From: Caviibacterium pharyngocola
GTDB lineage: Bacteria > Pseudomonadota > Gammaproteobacteria > Enterobacterales > Pasteurellaceae
Direction of reading: 5' to 3'
Assembly: GCF_002795405.1 (NCBI RefSeq)
Contig: NZ_PHGZ01000007.1
Coordinates: forward strand, 1-64,000
Length of the DNA: 64,000 bases
Part shown: piece after piece, positions 47,342-57,460 of the stretch
Layout: every line of letters starts with the position of its first letter
Position numbering within the stretch: position 1 is the stretch's first letter
Notes under the pieces: generated by a model
What the model was told of the DNA's origin: nothing
Databases searched by the model: none
Seen by the model: only the letters and a program-made list of their open reading frames with translations
Translations under genes and position numbers: made by a program

Positions 47342-48493
47342 TTACAATCCTGCCGCGGCTTTTAATTCGGCTGCGCGATCGGTTTTTTCCCAAGGGAATT
47401 GTTCGCGCCCGAAATGTCCGTAAGCAGCGGTTTGGCGGTAGATCGGTTGAATCAAATCCAACATTTTGATCAAGCCGTAAGGGCGTAAATCGAAATGTTC
47501 GCGCACCAGCGCAACCAATAATTCGTTCGCCACTTTCGCCGTACCGAAGGTTTCCACCATTACGGAAGTCGGCTCGGCGACGCCGATTGCATAAGACAGT
47601 TGAATTTCACAGCGATCCGCCAAGCCCGCCGCGACGATATTTTTCGCCACATAACGCGCTGCATATGCCGCCGAGCGATCCACTTTAGAGGGATCTTTAC
47701 CGGAAAATGCACCGCCGCCGTGACGCGCCGCACCGCCGTAAGTATCGACGATGATTTTACGACCGGTTAAGCCGCAATCGCCCATCGGTCCGCCGATAAC
47801 GAAGCGACCGGTCGGGTTGATAAAATATTTGGTGTCTTTCGATAACCATTCGCTCGGCAACACCGGCTTAATAATTTCTTCCATTACGCCTTCGTGCACG
47901 GTTTTTTGATCCACGTTGTCGCTGTGTTGGGTGGAAAGCACCACGGCATCCACGCCGACGATTTTGTTATTTTCGTATTTTAGCGTTACTTGGCTTTTCG
48001 CGTCCGGACGTAACCAATCCAACACGCCGCTTTTACGCACTTGCGCTTGGCGTTCCATTAAACGGTGCGCATAAGTGATCGCCGCCGGCATTAACACGTC
48101 GGTTTCGTTAGTGGCATAGCCGAACATAATACCTTGGTCGCCCGCGCCTTGATCCAACGGATTTTCACGATCCACGCCTTGATTAATATCGGCGGATTGT
48201 TTGCCGATCGCGTTTAATACGGCGCAAGAATGTCCGTCGAATCCCATATCGGAATGTTCGTAACCGATTTCGCAAATTACTTGGCGGGTTAAATTTTCAA
48301 TATCCACCCAAGCCGATGTGGTGATTTCGCCGCCGACCAGCGCCATACCGGTTTTGACGTAAGTTTCGCACGCCACGCGCGCTTTCGGGTCTTGTTTTAA
48401 AATTTCATCCAACACCGCATCGGAAATTTGATCGGCGATTTTATCCGGATGTCCTTCCGATACGGATTCGGAGGTAAATAAATATGATGACAT
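47342..48493 (-). CDS. metK: S-adenosylmethionine synthetase
   Basis: This 383-residue enzyme makes SAM from methionine and [18 protein letters not shown] near the N-terminus, the [15 protein letters not shown]-binding motif and the [20 protein letters not shown] phosphate-binding loop are all conserved. I chose the ATG at 48493 (MSSYLFTSE), with AAAAGGAA upstream; the frame is open for 23 more codons. I see no SAM riboswitch or MetJ box array in the short upstream gap. Confidence 0.96.
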   Translation of the reverse strand: MSSYLFTSESVSEGHPDKIADQISDAVLDEILKQDPKARVACETYVKTGMALVGGEITTSAWVDIENLTRQVICEIGYEHSDMGFDGHSCAVLNAIGKQSADINQGVDRENPLDQGAGDQGIMFGYATNETDVLMPAAITYAHRLMERQAQVRKSGVLDWLRPDAKSQVTLKYENNKIVGVDAVVLSTQHSDNVDQKTVHEGVMEEIIKPVLPSEWLSKDTKYFINPTGRFVIGGPMGDCGLTGRKIIVDTYGGAARHGGGAFSGKDPSKVDRSAAYAARYVAKNIVAAGLADRCEIQLSYAIGVAEPTSVMVETFGTAKVANELLVALVREHFDLRPYGLIKMLDLIQPIYRQTAAYGHFGREQFPWEKTDRAAELKAAAGL

Positions 48494-48619
48494 AACGTTC
48501 CTTTTAATTGTTAGTTTAGATGTTTTTCCGTCTGGACGGCTATAATACGCTTTTTTGTTCAAAAGGCAAGCATTAATTCGTTCATTTCACTGTATATTTA
48601 TATAGCCAGAAAAGAAATC

Positions 48620-48650
48620 GCCCGCCGCGCGATAAAATCACGCAACGGGC
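48620..48650 (-). terminator. Terminator downstream of ndk
   Basis: GCCCG...CGGGC arms with an inner GCG/CGC stem; on the minus strand the hairpin is followed by GATTTCTTTT. Confidence 0.7.
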
Positions 48651-48672
48651 ATCGAAGCTTGCTTTACGCCGA

Positions 48673-49098
48673 TTAGCGCGGGCAGAGTTCCGAATCGGCA
48701 AAGAAATAGGCAATTTCGCGCGCCGCACTTTCCGCACTGTCGGAACCGTGCACGGAATTTTGCCGTTTGCTTAAAGCAAATTCATAGCGCAACGTGCCGA
48801 TTTCGGCAGCGGCAGGATCGGTGGCGCCCATAAAAGTGCGGTAGTTTTTTATCGCGTTTTCGTTTTCTAACACGGACACCACCACCGGCGCGGAGATCAT
48901 ATAATTCACCAAATCGGCAAAAAATTCTTTGCCTTGATGTTCGGCATAAAATCCTTCCGCTTGTTCTTTTGTTAAATGCAGCATTTTTATCGCGACGAGA
49001 CGGAATTTTTGTTGTTCCAAACGCGCAAAAATCGCGCCGACCAAATTGCGTTCGACCGCATCGGGTTTAATAATCGACAGGGTTCTTTCCAATGTCAT
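48673..49098 (-). CDS. ndk: Nucleoside diphosphate kinase
   Basis: This 141-residue enzyme equilibrates nucleoside di- and triphosphates. The catalytic histidine motif [10 protein letters not shown] places the phosphorylated His at residue 117, and [10 protein letters not shown] near the N-terminus is typical. It lies nine bases after the pepB stop, the same pairing seen in other gammaproteobacteria. Confidence 0.96.
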   Translation of the reverse strand: MTLERTLSIIKPDAVERNLVGAIFARLEQQKFRLVAIKMLHLTKEQAEGFYAEHQGKEFFADLVNYMISAPVVVSVLENENAIKNYRTFMGATDPAAAEIGTLRYEFALSKRQNSVHGSDSAESAAREIAYFFADSELCPR

Positions 49099-49107
49099 AC
49101 ATTCTCC

Positions 49108-50400
49108 TTATAGTTCCGCTTTGTTTAACAAAAGATTCGCTAAGGTTTGCACGCCGATGCCCGTCGCGCCCACCGCCCATAAATCGGACGCCGATTTGCG
49201 ATACGTCGCCGAGCAATCGATATGCAACCAATGTTGTTGATAATTTTTCACAAAATAGGATAAAAACGCGGTCGCCGTACTCGCGCCTGCGCCCACCGGC
49301 ACTGTGCCGATATTGGCGATTTCCGCAAAAGATGAGCCGATTTGCCCGCGATGAAATTCCTCGAAAGGTAAACGCCAGAAAGGTTCTTGCGACTGTTTTG
49401 CCGCAGCGAATAAATCAGCAACCAGTTGATCATCCATTGAAAGCACAGAATGATAGTCGTTACCCACCGCCACTTTCGCCGCGCCGGTTAAGGTGGCGCA
49501 GTCAATCATAAATTGCGGGTTTTGCTTATCCGCTTCAATCAAACCATCCGCAAGCACTAAGCGTCCTTCGGCGTCGGTATTCAGAATTTCCGCCGTTACG
49601 CCGTTGGCATAGGTGATAATATCACCTAATTTTAAAGCGCTGCCGCTCACCATATTTTCCGCACAGCACAAATACAATTTCACCCGTCGATTTAATCCGC
49701 CGGCGATCGCCATTGCCAAGGCGCCGACTAATAACGCCGCGCCGCCCATATCGGTGCGCATTGTGCTCATTGAATCGCTCGGTTTAATGCTATAACCGCC
49801 GCTATCAAACGTAATGCCTTTGCCCACTAAACACGCTAATACCGGACTATTCGGATCATTGCTCGGATTAAAATCCAACTGCAACATCGCCGGCGGGTTA
49901 TCGGAGCCTTTGCCCACTTGCCAAATACCTTGATAACCTTGTTCAACAAGCGATTCCCCCGAAACAATACGAAAAGACACCGCACTTTCCTCGGCATATT
50001 CCGCCGCAAATTCGCGAATAAATTCCGCCGACCGCTGCGCCAACACCTGCGGCGTAATCACGGATGCGGGTAAGTTAATGATTTCTCGCACAAAATCACC
50101 GCATTGAATACGCGCGAACAATTCCGCTTGCGGTTCATCCGCTAAATGCGGGAATTCAATGACATAATCTTGCTTCGCGGTATAAAACCCTTGATAAAAC
50201 GCCCAGCAATTTTCTAAATCCCATTCTTCACCGACTAATTCGACTTCTTTAATCCCCTGCCCACGCAACTTCCGCGCCGCTTTTTGCACCAAAGTGCGGT
50301 CAAAATTCTCCCGCAAATGAATTACCGCTTGATTATTTTCAAAGGTGAGGAGGGAGGGTTGAGGCTCAGATGTTAAATGTAAAGAAAGAGAGACGTTCAT
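49108..50400 (-). CDS. pepB: Peptidase B (leucyl aminopeptidase family)
   Basis: This 430-residue M17 metallo-aminopeptidase cleaves N-terminal residues from peptides, with a preference for acidic ones in E. coli PepB. Metal-binding motifs [17 protein letters not shown] and [14 protein letters not shown] are intact. The C-terminus [22 protein letters not shown] fits PepB rather than PepA. It is translated just upstream of ndk. Confidence 0.93.
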   Translation of the reverse strand: MNVSLSLHLTSEPQPSLLTFENNQAVIHLRENFDRTLVQKAARKLRGQGIKEVELVGEEWDLENCWAFYQGFYTAKQDYVIEFPHLADEPQAELFARIQCGDFVREIINLPASVITPQVLAQRSAEFIREFAAEYAEESAVSFRIVSGESLVEQGYQGIWQVGKGSDNPPAMLQLDFNPSNDPNSPVLACLVGKGITFDSGGYSIKPSDSMSTMRTDMGGAALLVGALAMAIAGGLNRRVKLYLCCAENMVSGSALKLGDIITYANGVTAEILNTDAEGRLVLADGLIEADKQNPQFMIDCATLTGAAKVAVGNDYHSVLSMDDQLVADLFAAAKQSQEPFWRLPFEEFHRGQIGSSFAEIANIGTVPVGAGASTATAFLSYFVKNYQQHWLHIDCSATYRKSASDLWAVGATGIGVQTLANLLLNKAEL

Positions 50401-50414
50401 AAAAAATCCGTATA

Positions 50415-50449
50415 AAAAAACTGATATAGCAGAACTATACCAGTTTTTT
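50415..50449. terminator. Terminator between the polysaccharide locus and pepB
   Basis: AAAAAACTG-A-TATAG and CTATA-C-CAGTTTTTT form a long, nearly perfect hairpin with T runs in both directions, just after the rfbC stop codon. Confidence 0.88.
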
Positions 50450-50463
50450 CTTTATTTTGTAGC

Positions 50464-51009
50464 TTAATTGTTAAAAAAAATCGCTTCGGCAAAATGTTTA
50501 CCGGCTAAATCTTTTGCCGATAAACTCGGTTCTCCCTCCAGCGGCCATTCAACATTGACCGTAGCATCATTCCAAAGTAGAGAATGTTCAGCTTTCGGAT
50601 TGTAATAGTCCGTACATTTGTAAACAAATTCCGCTTCATCACTGATAACATAGAATCCGTGTGCAAATCCTTCCGGCACCCATAACTGGCGCTTATTTTC
50701 CGCCGATAAAATTTCACCGACCCATTGTCCGAATGTCGGCGAATTTCGACGCATATCCACCGCCACATCAAAAACAGCCCCGCGAATAACGCGGACTAAT
50801 TTTCCTTGCGTGTTTTCAGTTTGATAATGTAATCCTCTTAACACGCCTTTTATGGATTTAGAATGATTTTCTTGCACAAATGTGCGCTCCGCTACATTTT
50901 CCTTAAACCATTGATCACGAAAGGTTTCCATAAAAAAACCGCGGTCATCGCCAAATACGGTCGGTTCAAGTAGTTTTACATCAGGGATTTTTGTATCGAT
51001 AATTTTCAT
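50464..51009 (-). CDS. rfbC: dTDP-4-dehydrorhamnose 3,5-epimerase (RmlC)
   Basis: This 181-residue cupin enzyme catalyses the third step of dTDP-L-rhamnose synthesis. DDRGFFMETF, the catalytic-histidine LRGLHYQ and PEGFAHGFYVISD motifs are conserved. It is the last gene of the polysaccharide operon and is separated from rfbD by a small RelA/SpoT-domain gene. Confidence 0.96.
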   Translation of the reverse strand: MKIIDTKIPDVKLLEPTVFGDDRGFFMETFRDQWFKENVAERTFVQENHSKSIKGVLRGLHYQTENTQGKLVRVIRGAVFDVAVDMRRNSPTFGQWVGEILSAENKRQLWVPEGFAHGFYVISDEAEFVYKCTDYYNPKAEHSLLWNDATVNVEWPLEGEPSLSAKDLAGKHFAEAIFFNN

Positions 51010-51018
51010 AAGTATCCT

Positions 51019-51579
51019 TTATTTCACGAAATTTCGTTTATATTTAATATGGCTTTGAATGTTTTTTTCCGCATCTTTTCTATCCCAAATTTGTAATTCC
51101 CAAGGATAGTAAAAGTTATTGGAATTTTTAAAATAAATATGAATACCAACGTACTCGTCTTTATCGTGCAAATACCAATTTTTTAGCCCGAATTTCTCTT
51201 TCCACTCATCCAATTTATCCATTATTTGAGTAATATCTTCGGTTTCAACAATAATTCTCGCGCCAAAAATATCATTCATAATGCTATTGACAGGATAACC
51301 GTCCGAACGCTCTTTAAAACGTTCGATTTTATCTAAAATAGACTCGGAAGTTTTTACACGATAAAAATAGGGAACATCATATAAATCCGCACGAAAAAGG
51401 TAATCATTAATTGATTCGTGTAAATTTAAACGATAAGACAAAATATGTTCAGTCGGTACTTTTGCAAAAGTATGCTTTAAATTTACTTTCTCAATTTTTC
51501 CCGTTTCGAAGTAATCTTGTGAAAATGCAAGATGCAACTTGTTAATTTCATCAATTAAACGTTCAACTTTACTTAACAT
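51019..51579 (-). CDS. Small RelA/SpoT-domain protein (alarmone-synthetase-like)
   Basis: This 186-residue protein consists mainly of a RelA/SpoT nucleotidyltransferase domain: R.K...S...K at about 74-84 (FYRVKTSESILDKIERF), D..G.R at 103-108 (NDIFGARII), then YVGIHI, WELQIWDRK and a final HIKYKR. The residues typical of (p)ppGpp synthesis are present, and no HD hydrolase, TGS or ACT domain is. It is thus like a small alarmone synthetase or a ToxSAS-type toxin. The ATG at 51579 has AAAGAG upstream; a GTG at 51588 is possible. It lies between rfbD and rfbC with small gaps (about 9-17 bases), in line with cotranscription. Confidence 0.75.
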   Translation of the reverse strand: MLSKVERLIDEINKLHLAFSQDYFETGKIEKVNLKHTFAKVPTEHILSYRLNLHESINDYLFRADLYDVPYFYRVKTSESILDKIERFKERSDGYPVNSIMNDIFGARIIVETEDITQIMDKLDEWKEKFGLKNWYLHDKDEYVGIHIYFKNSNNFYYPWELQIWDRKDAEKNIQSHIKYKRNFVK

Positions 51580-51595
51580 ATTTTGCACTCTTTCA

Positions 51596-52471
51596 TTATG
51601 CGTAAGCCTTAATGTTCTTTAACGCCTTTTGCCAATCGCTCGGTTCAATGCCAAATGTCGTTTTTATTTTGCTTAAATCTAAACGTGAATTTGCCGGGCG
51701 TTTAGCAGGTGTCGGGTAATCGCTTGTTGCAATACCATTTACCAGCGGTGCTTTTTCTAACACATTTTGCGAGATGGCCTCGGCAAAAATAGCTTGTGCA
51801 AATTCACACCAGCTGACATAAGGTTTGCCTGTGAAATGATAAACACCGAATACGTCCTTTCTGCCTCGAATAATTTCATCGGCAATATAAATCAACGCGG
51901 CGGCAATATCTCCGGCATAAGTCGGTCCGCCGAATTGATCGGCAACTACCCCTAATGTATCACGCTCTTTACCTAAACGAAGCATTGTTTTGACGAAATT
52001 ATGTCCGTGTTCACCAAACACCCACGCAGTGCGTAATATGATTGAGCGAGGATTTGCATTTTGTACCGCAATTTCACCGGCTAATTTAGTTTTACCATAC
52101 ACACCTTGAGGACCGGTAGCATCATCTTCTTTATATTCTTGAGTGCCTTCACCGTTAAATACATAGTCTGTTGAAATATGCAAAATAGCGGCATTGATTT
52201 CCTTGGCAGCAAGGGCAAGATATTCAGGACCTTTTACATTGATTGCTTCGGAAAGTTCTATTTCCGTTTCCGCACGATCCACGGCGGTATGTGCCGCAGC
52301 ATTAATAATAACATCGGGCTGAAAATCTTTTACGACTTTAAATACGGCATCACGATCCGTAATATCCAATTCATCGCGATCAATCGCTAAGATTTCCGCT
52401 TTGTCTTGTAATTGTTGAACAAGACAATGCCCAACTTGCCCTTTTGCGCCTGTAATTAAAAATCTTGCCAT
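51596..52471 (-). CDS. rfbD: dTDP-4-dehydrorhamnose reductase (RmlD)
   Basis: This 291-residue short-chain dehydrogenase performs the last step to dTDP-L-rhamnose. GAKGQVGHCLVQQL is the Rossmann motif and STDYVFNGEG with YGKTKLAGE supplies the catalytic Tyr-Lys. Its ATG overlaps the rfbA stop (TAATG). Confidence 0.96.
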   Translation of the reverse strand: MARFLITGAKGQVGHCLVQQLQDKAEILAIDRDELDITDRDAVFKVVKDFQPDVIINAAAHTAVDRAETEIELSEAINVKGPEYLALAAKEINAAILHISTDYVFNGEGTQEYKEDDATGPQGVYGKTKLAGEIAVQNANPRSIILRTAWVFGEHGHNFVKTMLRLGKERDTLGVVADQFGGPTYAGDIAAALIYIADEIIRGRKDVFGVYHFTGKPYVSWCEFAQAIFAEAISQNVLEKAPLVNGIATSDYPTPAKRPANSRLDLSKIKTTFGIEPSDWQKALKNIKAYA

Positions 52472-53349
52472 TATTTGCCGCCTTTTACTAAACGTAATAA
52501 ATACTGACCGTATTCATTTTTTGCCATTGGTTTCGCTAAAGTTTCAATTTGCGTCGCACTTAACCAACCATTGGCATAAGCAATTTCTTCCAAACAAGCC
52601 ACTTGTAAGTTTTGTAAGCTTTGAACTGTTTTCACAAACGCGGCGGCATCGTGAAGACTGTCGTGCGTACCTGTATCTAACCACGCAAAACCACGCCCCA
52701 ATAATTGCACATTTAACGATCCGTCATTAAGGTACATTTCATTAAGGGTGGTAATTTCAAGTTCGCCACGCGCAGAAGGTTTTACTTGTTTTGCGAATTC
52801 AACCACTCGATTATCGTAGAAATATAAACCGGTGACCGCCCAATTTGATTTCGGTTGCGCCGGTTTTTCTTCAATAGAAAGTGCGGTGTAATTTTCATTA
52901 AATTCTACCACGCCGAAACGTTCGGGATCTTTTACTTGATAGCCGAATACCGTCGCCCCCTTAATTTGTACCGAGGCTGCGGCTTCTTTTAAGGATTGAG
53001 AAAAATGCTGACCGTAGAAAATATTATCGCCAAGCACCAAACAAACCGGCTCATTCGCAATAAATTCTTCACCGATTAAAAAAGCTTGCGCTAAACCGTC
53101 CGGACTCTGCTGAATGGCATAACTTAAATTGATGCCGAAGTCAGAACCGTCGCCAAGCAAGCGTTTAAAACTCGCGTTGTCTTCGGGAGTAGTAATAATA
53201 AGTACGTCACGAATACCCGCCAACATTAAAACTGACAGCGGATAATAGATCATAGGTTTGTCATAAACCGGCAGTAGCTGCTTAGAGGTACCGCGTGTAA
53301 TCGGGTAAAGGCGGGTGCCTGAACCGCCTGCGAGAATAATGCCTTTCAT
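52471..53349 (-). CDS. rfbA: Glucose-1-phosphate thymidylyltransferase (RmlA)
   Basis: This 292-residue enzyme makes dTDP-glucose, the first step of the rhamnose pathway. The nucleotidyltransferase signature [20 protein letters not shown] and the [19 protein letters not shown] sugar-binding segment are typical. It lies between the first AlbA_2 gene and rfbD. An uptake sequence occurs inside the gene (near 52870). Confidence 0.96.
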   Translation of the reverse strand: MKGIILAGGSGTRLYPITRGTSKQLLPVYDKPMIYYPLSVLMLAGIRDVLIITTPEDNASFKRLLGDGSDFGINLSYAIQQSPDGLAQAFLIGEEFIANEPVCLVLGDNIFYGQHFSQSLKEAAASVQIKGATVFGYQVKDPERFGVVEFNENYTALSIEEKPAQPKSNWAVTGLYFYDNRVVEFAKQVKPSARGELEITTLNEMYLNDGSLNVQLLGRGFAWLDTGTHDSLHDAAAFVKTVQSLQNLQVACLEEIAYANGWLSATQIETLAKPMAKNEYGQYLLRLVKGGK

Positions 53350-53359
53350 TAAGTTTTTC

Positions 53360-54940
53360 CTATTTATTAGTTTTTCTATAACGTTGCTTGGAGCTCGTAG
53401 GTTTATTCGGAATAGTCATTTCAAGTAAACCTAATTCCATTAAAGGTTGGATATATTGTTTTCTAAATTTTGTTCTGTTTGTTCTTCCGACTAAATTCAT
53501 TAGTTCTTGAATAGAAAGTTCATCTTCAATCTGTTGTAATAATGCTAATAGCTCCGAATTTATATTGATTTGTGACGAACTTAGTCCCGACTTAGTCCCG
53601 GCTTGGTCCCGACTTGGTCCCGACTTAGTCCCGGCTTGGTCCCGACTTGATTCCGATACACTATCAGATTGGCTATAATTCAACTGTGTATCTTTGATAC
53701 TAGGCTCAAATATCAGCGTAGTATATTGCGGTTGGTCTAATTTTTCCTCAAGAATAGGTTTTCTCCAGTGTGCAATATCACAACCTTTTAAGATTTTAGG
53801 CACACCGGAACCGGCTCGTTCTCCCAAACCGATTAATAAGAACATTTGGTGTAATAAACTGTTTCGGCAATCGTGCACACCGCCACTAAAAAATTCATCT
53901 CGCGTGATGCGTAAAATACCCGGATTTCTAAAACGGAATGAACTACCTGATTTTTCAATCAAAACAGGGGTTTTCTCCGCATAATTAGCGTGCACTAAAG
54001 TATTAACTAAAGCTTCGCGAAGAGCCTCGTGCACCGGCGTTTCATCAATCCGTTGATCACCTTGTAAATTAAAAGGAATTTTTATTTCCGAAACAAGTTT
54101 TTGATAAACTTTTCGATAAAAATCAAATAAATTTCCTGACCAAGTCCCATCAGGAAAAATACGTTCATCCCAACGATTTTCAGAAAGCTCTCTATAATCT
54201 ATAAAATAATGTGGAAAATGATCTTGTATAGCTTCAAATTTGCCAAACATCAAAAGACCTGCAAGGGTTATCCCTTCTTTTCCCGAAAATCGATCTTTTC
54301 TCCAACCGCCAATCTTTTTGAAAAACTCAAAAGGTTCAAAATCTAAGAATGGGTGATCCGGCTTATGTGCTGATAATCTGTTACGATAGGTATTTAATGT
54401 TGAATGCTCAATATCTTCTGTAAAAGAAAAGTGCGGTGATAAAATCTCATTATCTAAACTATCATTTAGTTGCTCAGAGAGCATTCTTTTTACTTGTTCA
54501 TCGCTACATAATCGATCGCCATCATACAAGCGAATGTAAGTATTCCCAAAGGGATTTTTAGTTAAAAAAACCGGCTTTTCTTTACGCGATGCCTGCTTAA
54601 TTTTTATTGCAAGCACTTTCTTATCTTCAATGATATGCGTTACCACATCCGTATCAGAAATTAAATTCGCACTAATATGATCACGATTATTTAGTAAACT
54701 AAATAATTCTCTTTGTAACTTATCAATATCACTGATACCCGCAACGGAAAACGTATTATTCTTTTCTTTAATACCTAAAATAATCCAACCGCCATAAGCA
54801 TTTGCCATCGCTGAATAACTTCGCCAAAAATCTTTGGGGAGCTCTCCTTTTCCTTCTCGACCTAAAGCCAATTTAAACTCCACTTGGCTAGATTCGCCAA
54901 GTGAAAGTAAATGTTTTAGCGATGCAGTTGAAATATCCAT
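53360..54940 (-). CDS. Schlafen/AlbA_2-domain ATP-binding regulator, first copy
   Basis: This 526-residue protein has an N-terminal AlbA_2 (Schlafen-type) domain (about 10-140; [20 protein letters not shown]), a central region, a GHKL-ATPase-like part ([18 protein letters not shown] near 305, [11 protein letters not shown] near 385) and a C-terminal winged helix (about 460-520). Between the ATPase part and the winged helix a Ser/Arg/Asp/Gln/Gly linker (about 428-453) is encoded by 11-bp tandem repeats. It sits co-directionally between rfbB and rfbA (gaps of about 10 bases). Such proteins are called COG2865 regulators and some belong to defence systems; the role here is unknown. Confidence 0.82.
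   Translation of the reverse strand: MDISTASLKHLLSLGESSQVEFKLALGREGKGELPKDFWRSYSAMANAYGGWIILGIKEKNNTFSVAGISDIDKLQRELFSLLNNRDHISANLISDTDVVTHIIEDKKVLAIKIKQASRKEKPVFLTKNPFGNTYIRLYDGDRLCSDEQVKRMLSEQLNDSLDNEILSPHFSFTEDIEHSTLNTYRNRLSAHKPDHPFLDFEPFEFFKKIGGWRKDRFSGKEGITLAGLLMFGKFEAIQDHFPHYFIDYRELSENRWDERIFPDGTWSGNLFDFYRKVYQKLVSEIKIPFNLQGDQRIDETPVHEALREALVNTLVHANYAEKTPVLIEKSGSSFRFRNPGILRITRDEFFSGGVHDCRNSLLHQMFLLIGLGERAGSGVPKILKGCDIAHWRKPILEEKLDQPQYTTLIFEPSIKDTQLNYSQSDSVSESSRDQAGTKSGPSRDQAGTKSGLSSSQININSELLALLQQIEDELSIQELMNLVGRTNRTKFRKQYIQPLMELGLLEMTIPNKPTSSKQRYRKTNK
53581..53657 (-). repeat. 11-bp tandem repeat in the AlbA_2 gene, potentially phase-variable
   Basis: Six consecutive 11-base units of the form TT(A/G)GTCCCG(A/G)C on the plus strand (53581-53646) are followed by a degenerate seventh. 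Three units equal 11 codons, so the peptide repeats every 11 residues. Gain or loss of one unit would shift the reading frame and remove the C-terminal winged helix. Confidence 0.85.
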
Positions 54941-54949
54941 TGCTATATT

Positions 54950-56014
54950 TTATTTTTGGCTACCCAAACGCTCACGGTTATAAGAACCATCTAACACACG
55001 GCTCCACCATTTTTTGTTATTAAGATACCATTCGACAGTTTTCCGAATACCGGTCTCGAAGGTTTCTTGCGGTTTCCAACCGAGTTCTTTGCCGATTTTG
55101 GTTGCATCAATCGCATAACGAACATCGTGTCCCGGACGGTCGGTTACATAAGTAATAAGATCTTCATATTTAACCACACCGGCGGGTTTATTCGGCACTA
55201 ATTCTTCTAATAAACCACAGATTGTACGAACCACTTCAATATTGGCTTTTTCATTGTGTCCGCCAATATTATAGGTTTCACCAATTTCGCCTTCTGTTAC
55301 CACTTTATATAATGCGCGAGCGTGATCTTCTACAAATAACCAGTCACGGATCTGCATACCATTACCATAAACAGGTAATTTTTTACCTTCTAAGGCATTT
55401 AAGATCATCAATGGGATCAACTTCTCAGGGAAATGGAAAGGGCCATAGTTATTGGAACAGTTGGTGACAATCGTCGGTAAACCATAAGTACGCAACCAAG
55501 CTCGCACCAAATGATCACTTGATGCTTTTGAAGCAGAATATGGACTACTTGGTGCATAAGGCGTCGTTTCGGTAAAAAGATCATCCGTTCCTTCCAAATC
55601 ACCATAGACTTCATCAGTGGAAATATGATGGAAACGGAATGTCACTTTTTTATCTTCAGGTAAACCATTCCAATAGCTACGCGCCGCTTCAAGTAACGTA
55701 TAAGTCCCGACAATGTTAGTTTCAATAAAAGCCGCCGGCCCATCAATCGAACGATCGACGTGACTTTCTGCAGCTAAGTGCATTACAGCATCCGGTTGGT
55801 GCGTATTAAAGACACGTTCTAATTCTGCTTTATCACAAATATCCACTTGCTCAAAAGCGTAACGCGGATTAGTTTCAACAGACTCAAGAGATTCCAAATT
55901 GCCAGCATAGGTTAATTTATCTACATTGATAACCGAATCTTGTGTGTCGTTAATAATATGGCGAACGACCGCTGAACCGATAAAACCGGCACCGCCGGTG
56001 ACTAGAATTTTCAT
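54950..56014 (-). CDS. rfbB: dTDP-glucose 4,6-dehydratase (RmlB)
   Basis: This 354-residue extended SDR enzyme converts dTDP-glucose to the 4-keto-6-deoxy sugar. [13 protein letters not shown] is the NAD motif, STDEVYGDL and [15 protein letters not shown] hold the catalytic residues. It is flanked on both sides by AlbA_2-domain genes, an unusual break in the rml cluster. Confidence 0.97.
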   Translation of the reverse strand: MKILVTGGAGFIGSAVVRHIINDTQDSVINVDKLTYAGNLESLESVETNPRYAFEQVDICDKAELERVFNTHQPDAVMHLAAESHVDRSIDGPAAFIETNIVGTYTLLEAARSYWNGLPEDKKVTFRFHHISTDEVYGDLEGTDDLFTETTPYAPSSPYSASKASSDHLVRAWLRTYGLPTIVTNCSNNYGPFHFPEKLIPLMILNALEGKKLPVYGNGMQIRDWLFVEDHARALYKVVTEGEIGETYNIGGHNEKANIEVVRTICGLLEELVPNKPAGVVKYEDLITYVTDRPGHDVRYAIDATKIGKELGWKPQETFETGIRKTVEWYLNNKKWWSRVLDGSYNRERLGSQK

Positions 56015-56069
56015 ATCAATTTCCTCTTGAAGTAAGTTCTTCTAATATCTTAATGAGTATATACAAATT

Positions 56070-57410
56070 TTATTGGTTAATTATCCATTGACCTTGAATA
56101 TCACTGCCAACCCGAGTAATTTTATTTACTAACTTTAATTGTTCTATATCCCGTTCTATTGTTCGTTGAGAAACCGATAGTAACAAAGCTAGCTCTGCTG
56201 CAGTAATTCTAGGATTACTTAACATTGCTGATATAATATTTTCGCGTCGAGTTAATTTCTTATTAGTGGATAAATTATCAGTGGCATTTTCTCCGACATT
56301 TTCTCCGACATTTTCTCCGACATTTTCTCCGACATTATAATTTCGGTTAAACAATGTCACAATCACTCCATTATCTGAAATATGATAATACGGCTGTTTT
56401 GCAAACCCTTGATATTCAGAAAAAATACGTCGAACACCTGATGCATAATTCTCAATATAGTCCGCTTTATCAAGTGCGGTGACTAAAATTTGATTTCTTT
56501 TAGCCGTCATTCCTTGCTTAATATTTTCCAGAGTTAAACCATTTGGCAATGATCCCGGAGAAAATATCATTACGCGATCGTCATAGAATTCCAACTTTAT
56601 GTCGCCACTTAGTGTCCAATCTCGATGACAATAGCAATTTACGATAGCCTCTCTTAATGCCCGCTCAGGAATATCTAAATATTCCTTACGCTGCGGACTA
56701 CCATCAAACGTGATTTTCTTTTTATTAGATAAATAAGCAAAATACAACACATCATCAATTTGCTTCATAATTGAGCCTGAAAATTCTTTTTTATCTAAAA
56801 ATATCGAAACATCAGTCCCTTGAAATACTGCGAATTTTGTAATTGTCGGATTTTGATCGCTTAACAACAATGCTGCATTATTATAATCACCGTTTGACAA
56901 GCGTAGCGCCAAGCCATAAGCATCAAATTCAATATTCTGATCAGCAAATTTTTGTTCTACATAATGAAAAGTTAAATCCGAACGTTCACAAGAGCGGGTT
57001 TCATATTCGTGTGCCTTGCTTGCTGTAATCATTCGATGAATTTCATCAAAGCTTGCCACGCGCTTGGAACTACCTACTCGCACAAAAACGCCTTTTGCGT
57101 TAAAACCTTCACCATCTTTATAAAAATAAGGCTTATTTAAGCCTTTTTTAATGATGATGCGAAAAGGTATCGAAGTATCAAACCGAATAAAATCCACAAC
57201 TGCAGGATAAAAAGCATTAAAAATCCAATTATTTAGTTTTTCTTCCCATTCCTTATATTTAGAAATTTTCTCGGGCAATACGTTTCCATCATCATCGACA
57301 CCAAGTAAAATTTCTCCACCGTCAGAATTCAAAAAAGAAACAATTTCGGCTTTTAAACGGTTCTCTTTTTCTGGAATATCAGATTTATATTCCAAATTTC
57401 TGCTTTCCAT
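56070..57410 (-). CDS. Schlafen/AlbA_2-domain ATP-binding regulator, second copy
   Basis: This 446-residue protein has the same plan as the one at 53.4 kb but is clearly diverged: an AlbA_2 domain at the N-terminus (ESRNLEYKSDIPEKENRLKA, SDGGEILLGVDDDG), an ATPase-like part (PERALREAIVNCYCHRDW), YASGVRRIF, and a C-terminal DeoR/HTH-like winged helix (AELALLLSVSQRTIERDIEQL). The linker has VGEN repeats (about 358-373) from a 12-bp tandem repeat. It lies between the WbaP-type gene and rfbB. An uptake sequence in the gene (near 56475) indicates long residence in a Hin-type genome. Confidence 0.82.
   Translation of the reverse strand: MESRNLEYKSDIPEKENRLKAEIVSFLNSDGGEILLGVDDDGNVLPEKISKYKEWEEKLNNWIFNAFYPAVVDFIRFDTSIPFRIIIKKGLNKPYFYKDGEGFNAKGVFVRVGSSKRVASFDEIHRMITASKAHEYETRSCERSDLTFHYVEQKFADQNIEFDAYGLALRLSNGDYNNAALLLSDQNPTITKFAVFQGTDVSIFLDKKEFSGSIMKQIDDVLYFAYLSNKKKITFDGSPQRKEYLDIPERALREAIVNCYCHRDWTLSGDIKLEFYDDRVMIFSPGSLPNGLTLENIKQGMTAKRNQILVTALDKADYIENYASGVRRIFSEYQGFAKQPYYHISDNGVIVTLFNRNYNVGENVGENVGENVGENATDNLSTNKKLTRRENIISAMLSNPRITAAELALLLSVSQRTIERDIEQLKLVNKITRVGSDIQGQWIINQ
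56285..56332 (-). repeat. 12-bp tandem repeat in the second AlbA_2 gene
   Basis: Four perfect copies of CATTTTCTCCGA (plus strand) and a degenerate fifth encode VGEN repeats on the minus strand. The unit is a multiple of three, so changes in copy number alter linker length without shifting frame. Confidence 0.9.
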
Positions 57411-57460
57411 ATTATTTTGTTACTTTTTAAATTCTAGGCTGAATTATGATTTCACACTCA

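Noticed and set aside
48494-48672. Possible SAM riboswitch or MetJ boxes upstream of metK
   Set aside because: Only the ndk terminator hairpin and a short AT-rich gap are visible; no SAM-aptamer fold or AGACGTCT-type repeat.
56285-56332. 12-bp repeat considered as a phase-variation switch
   Set aside because: The unit is a multiple of three; slippage changes linker length but not frame.
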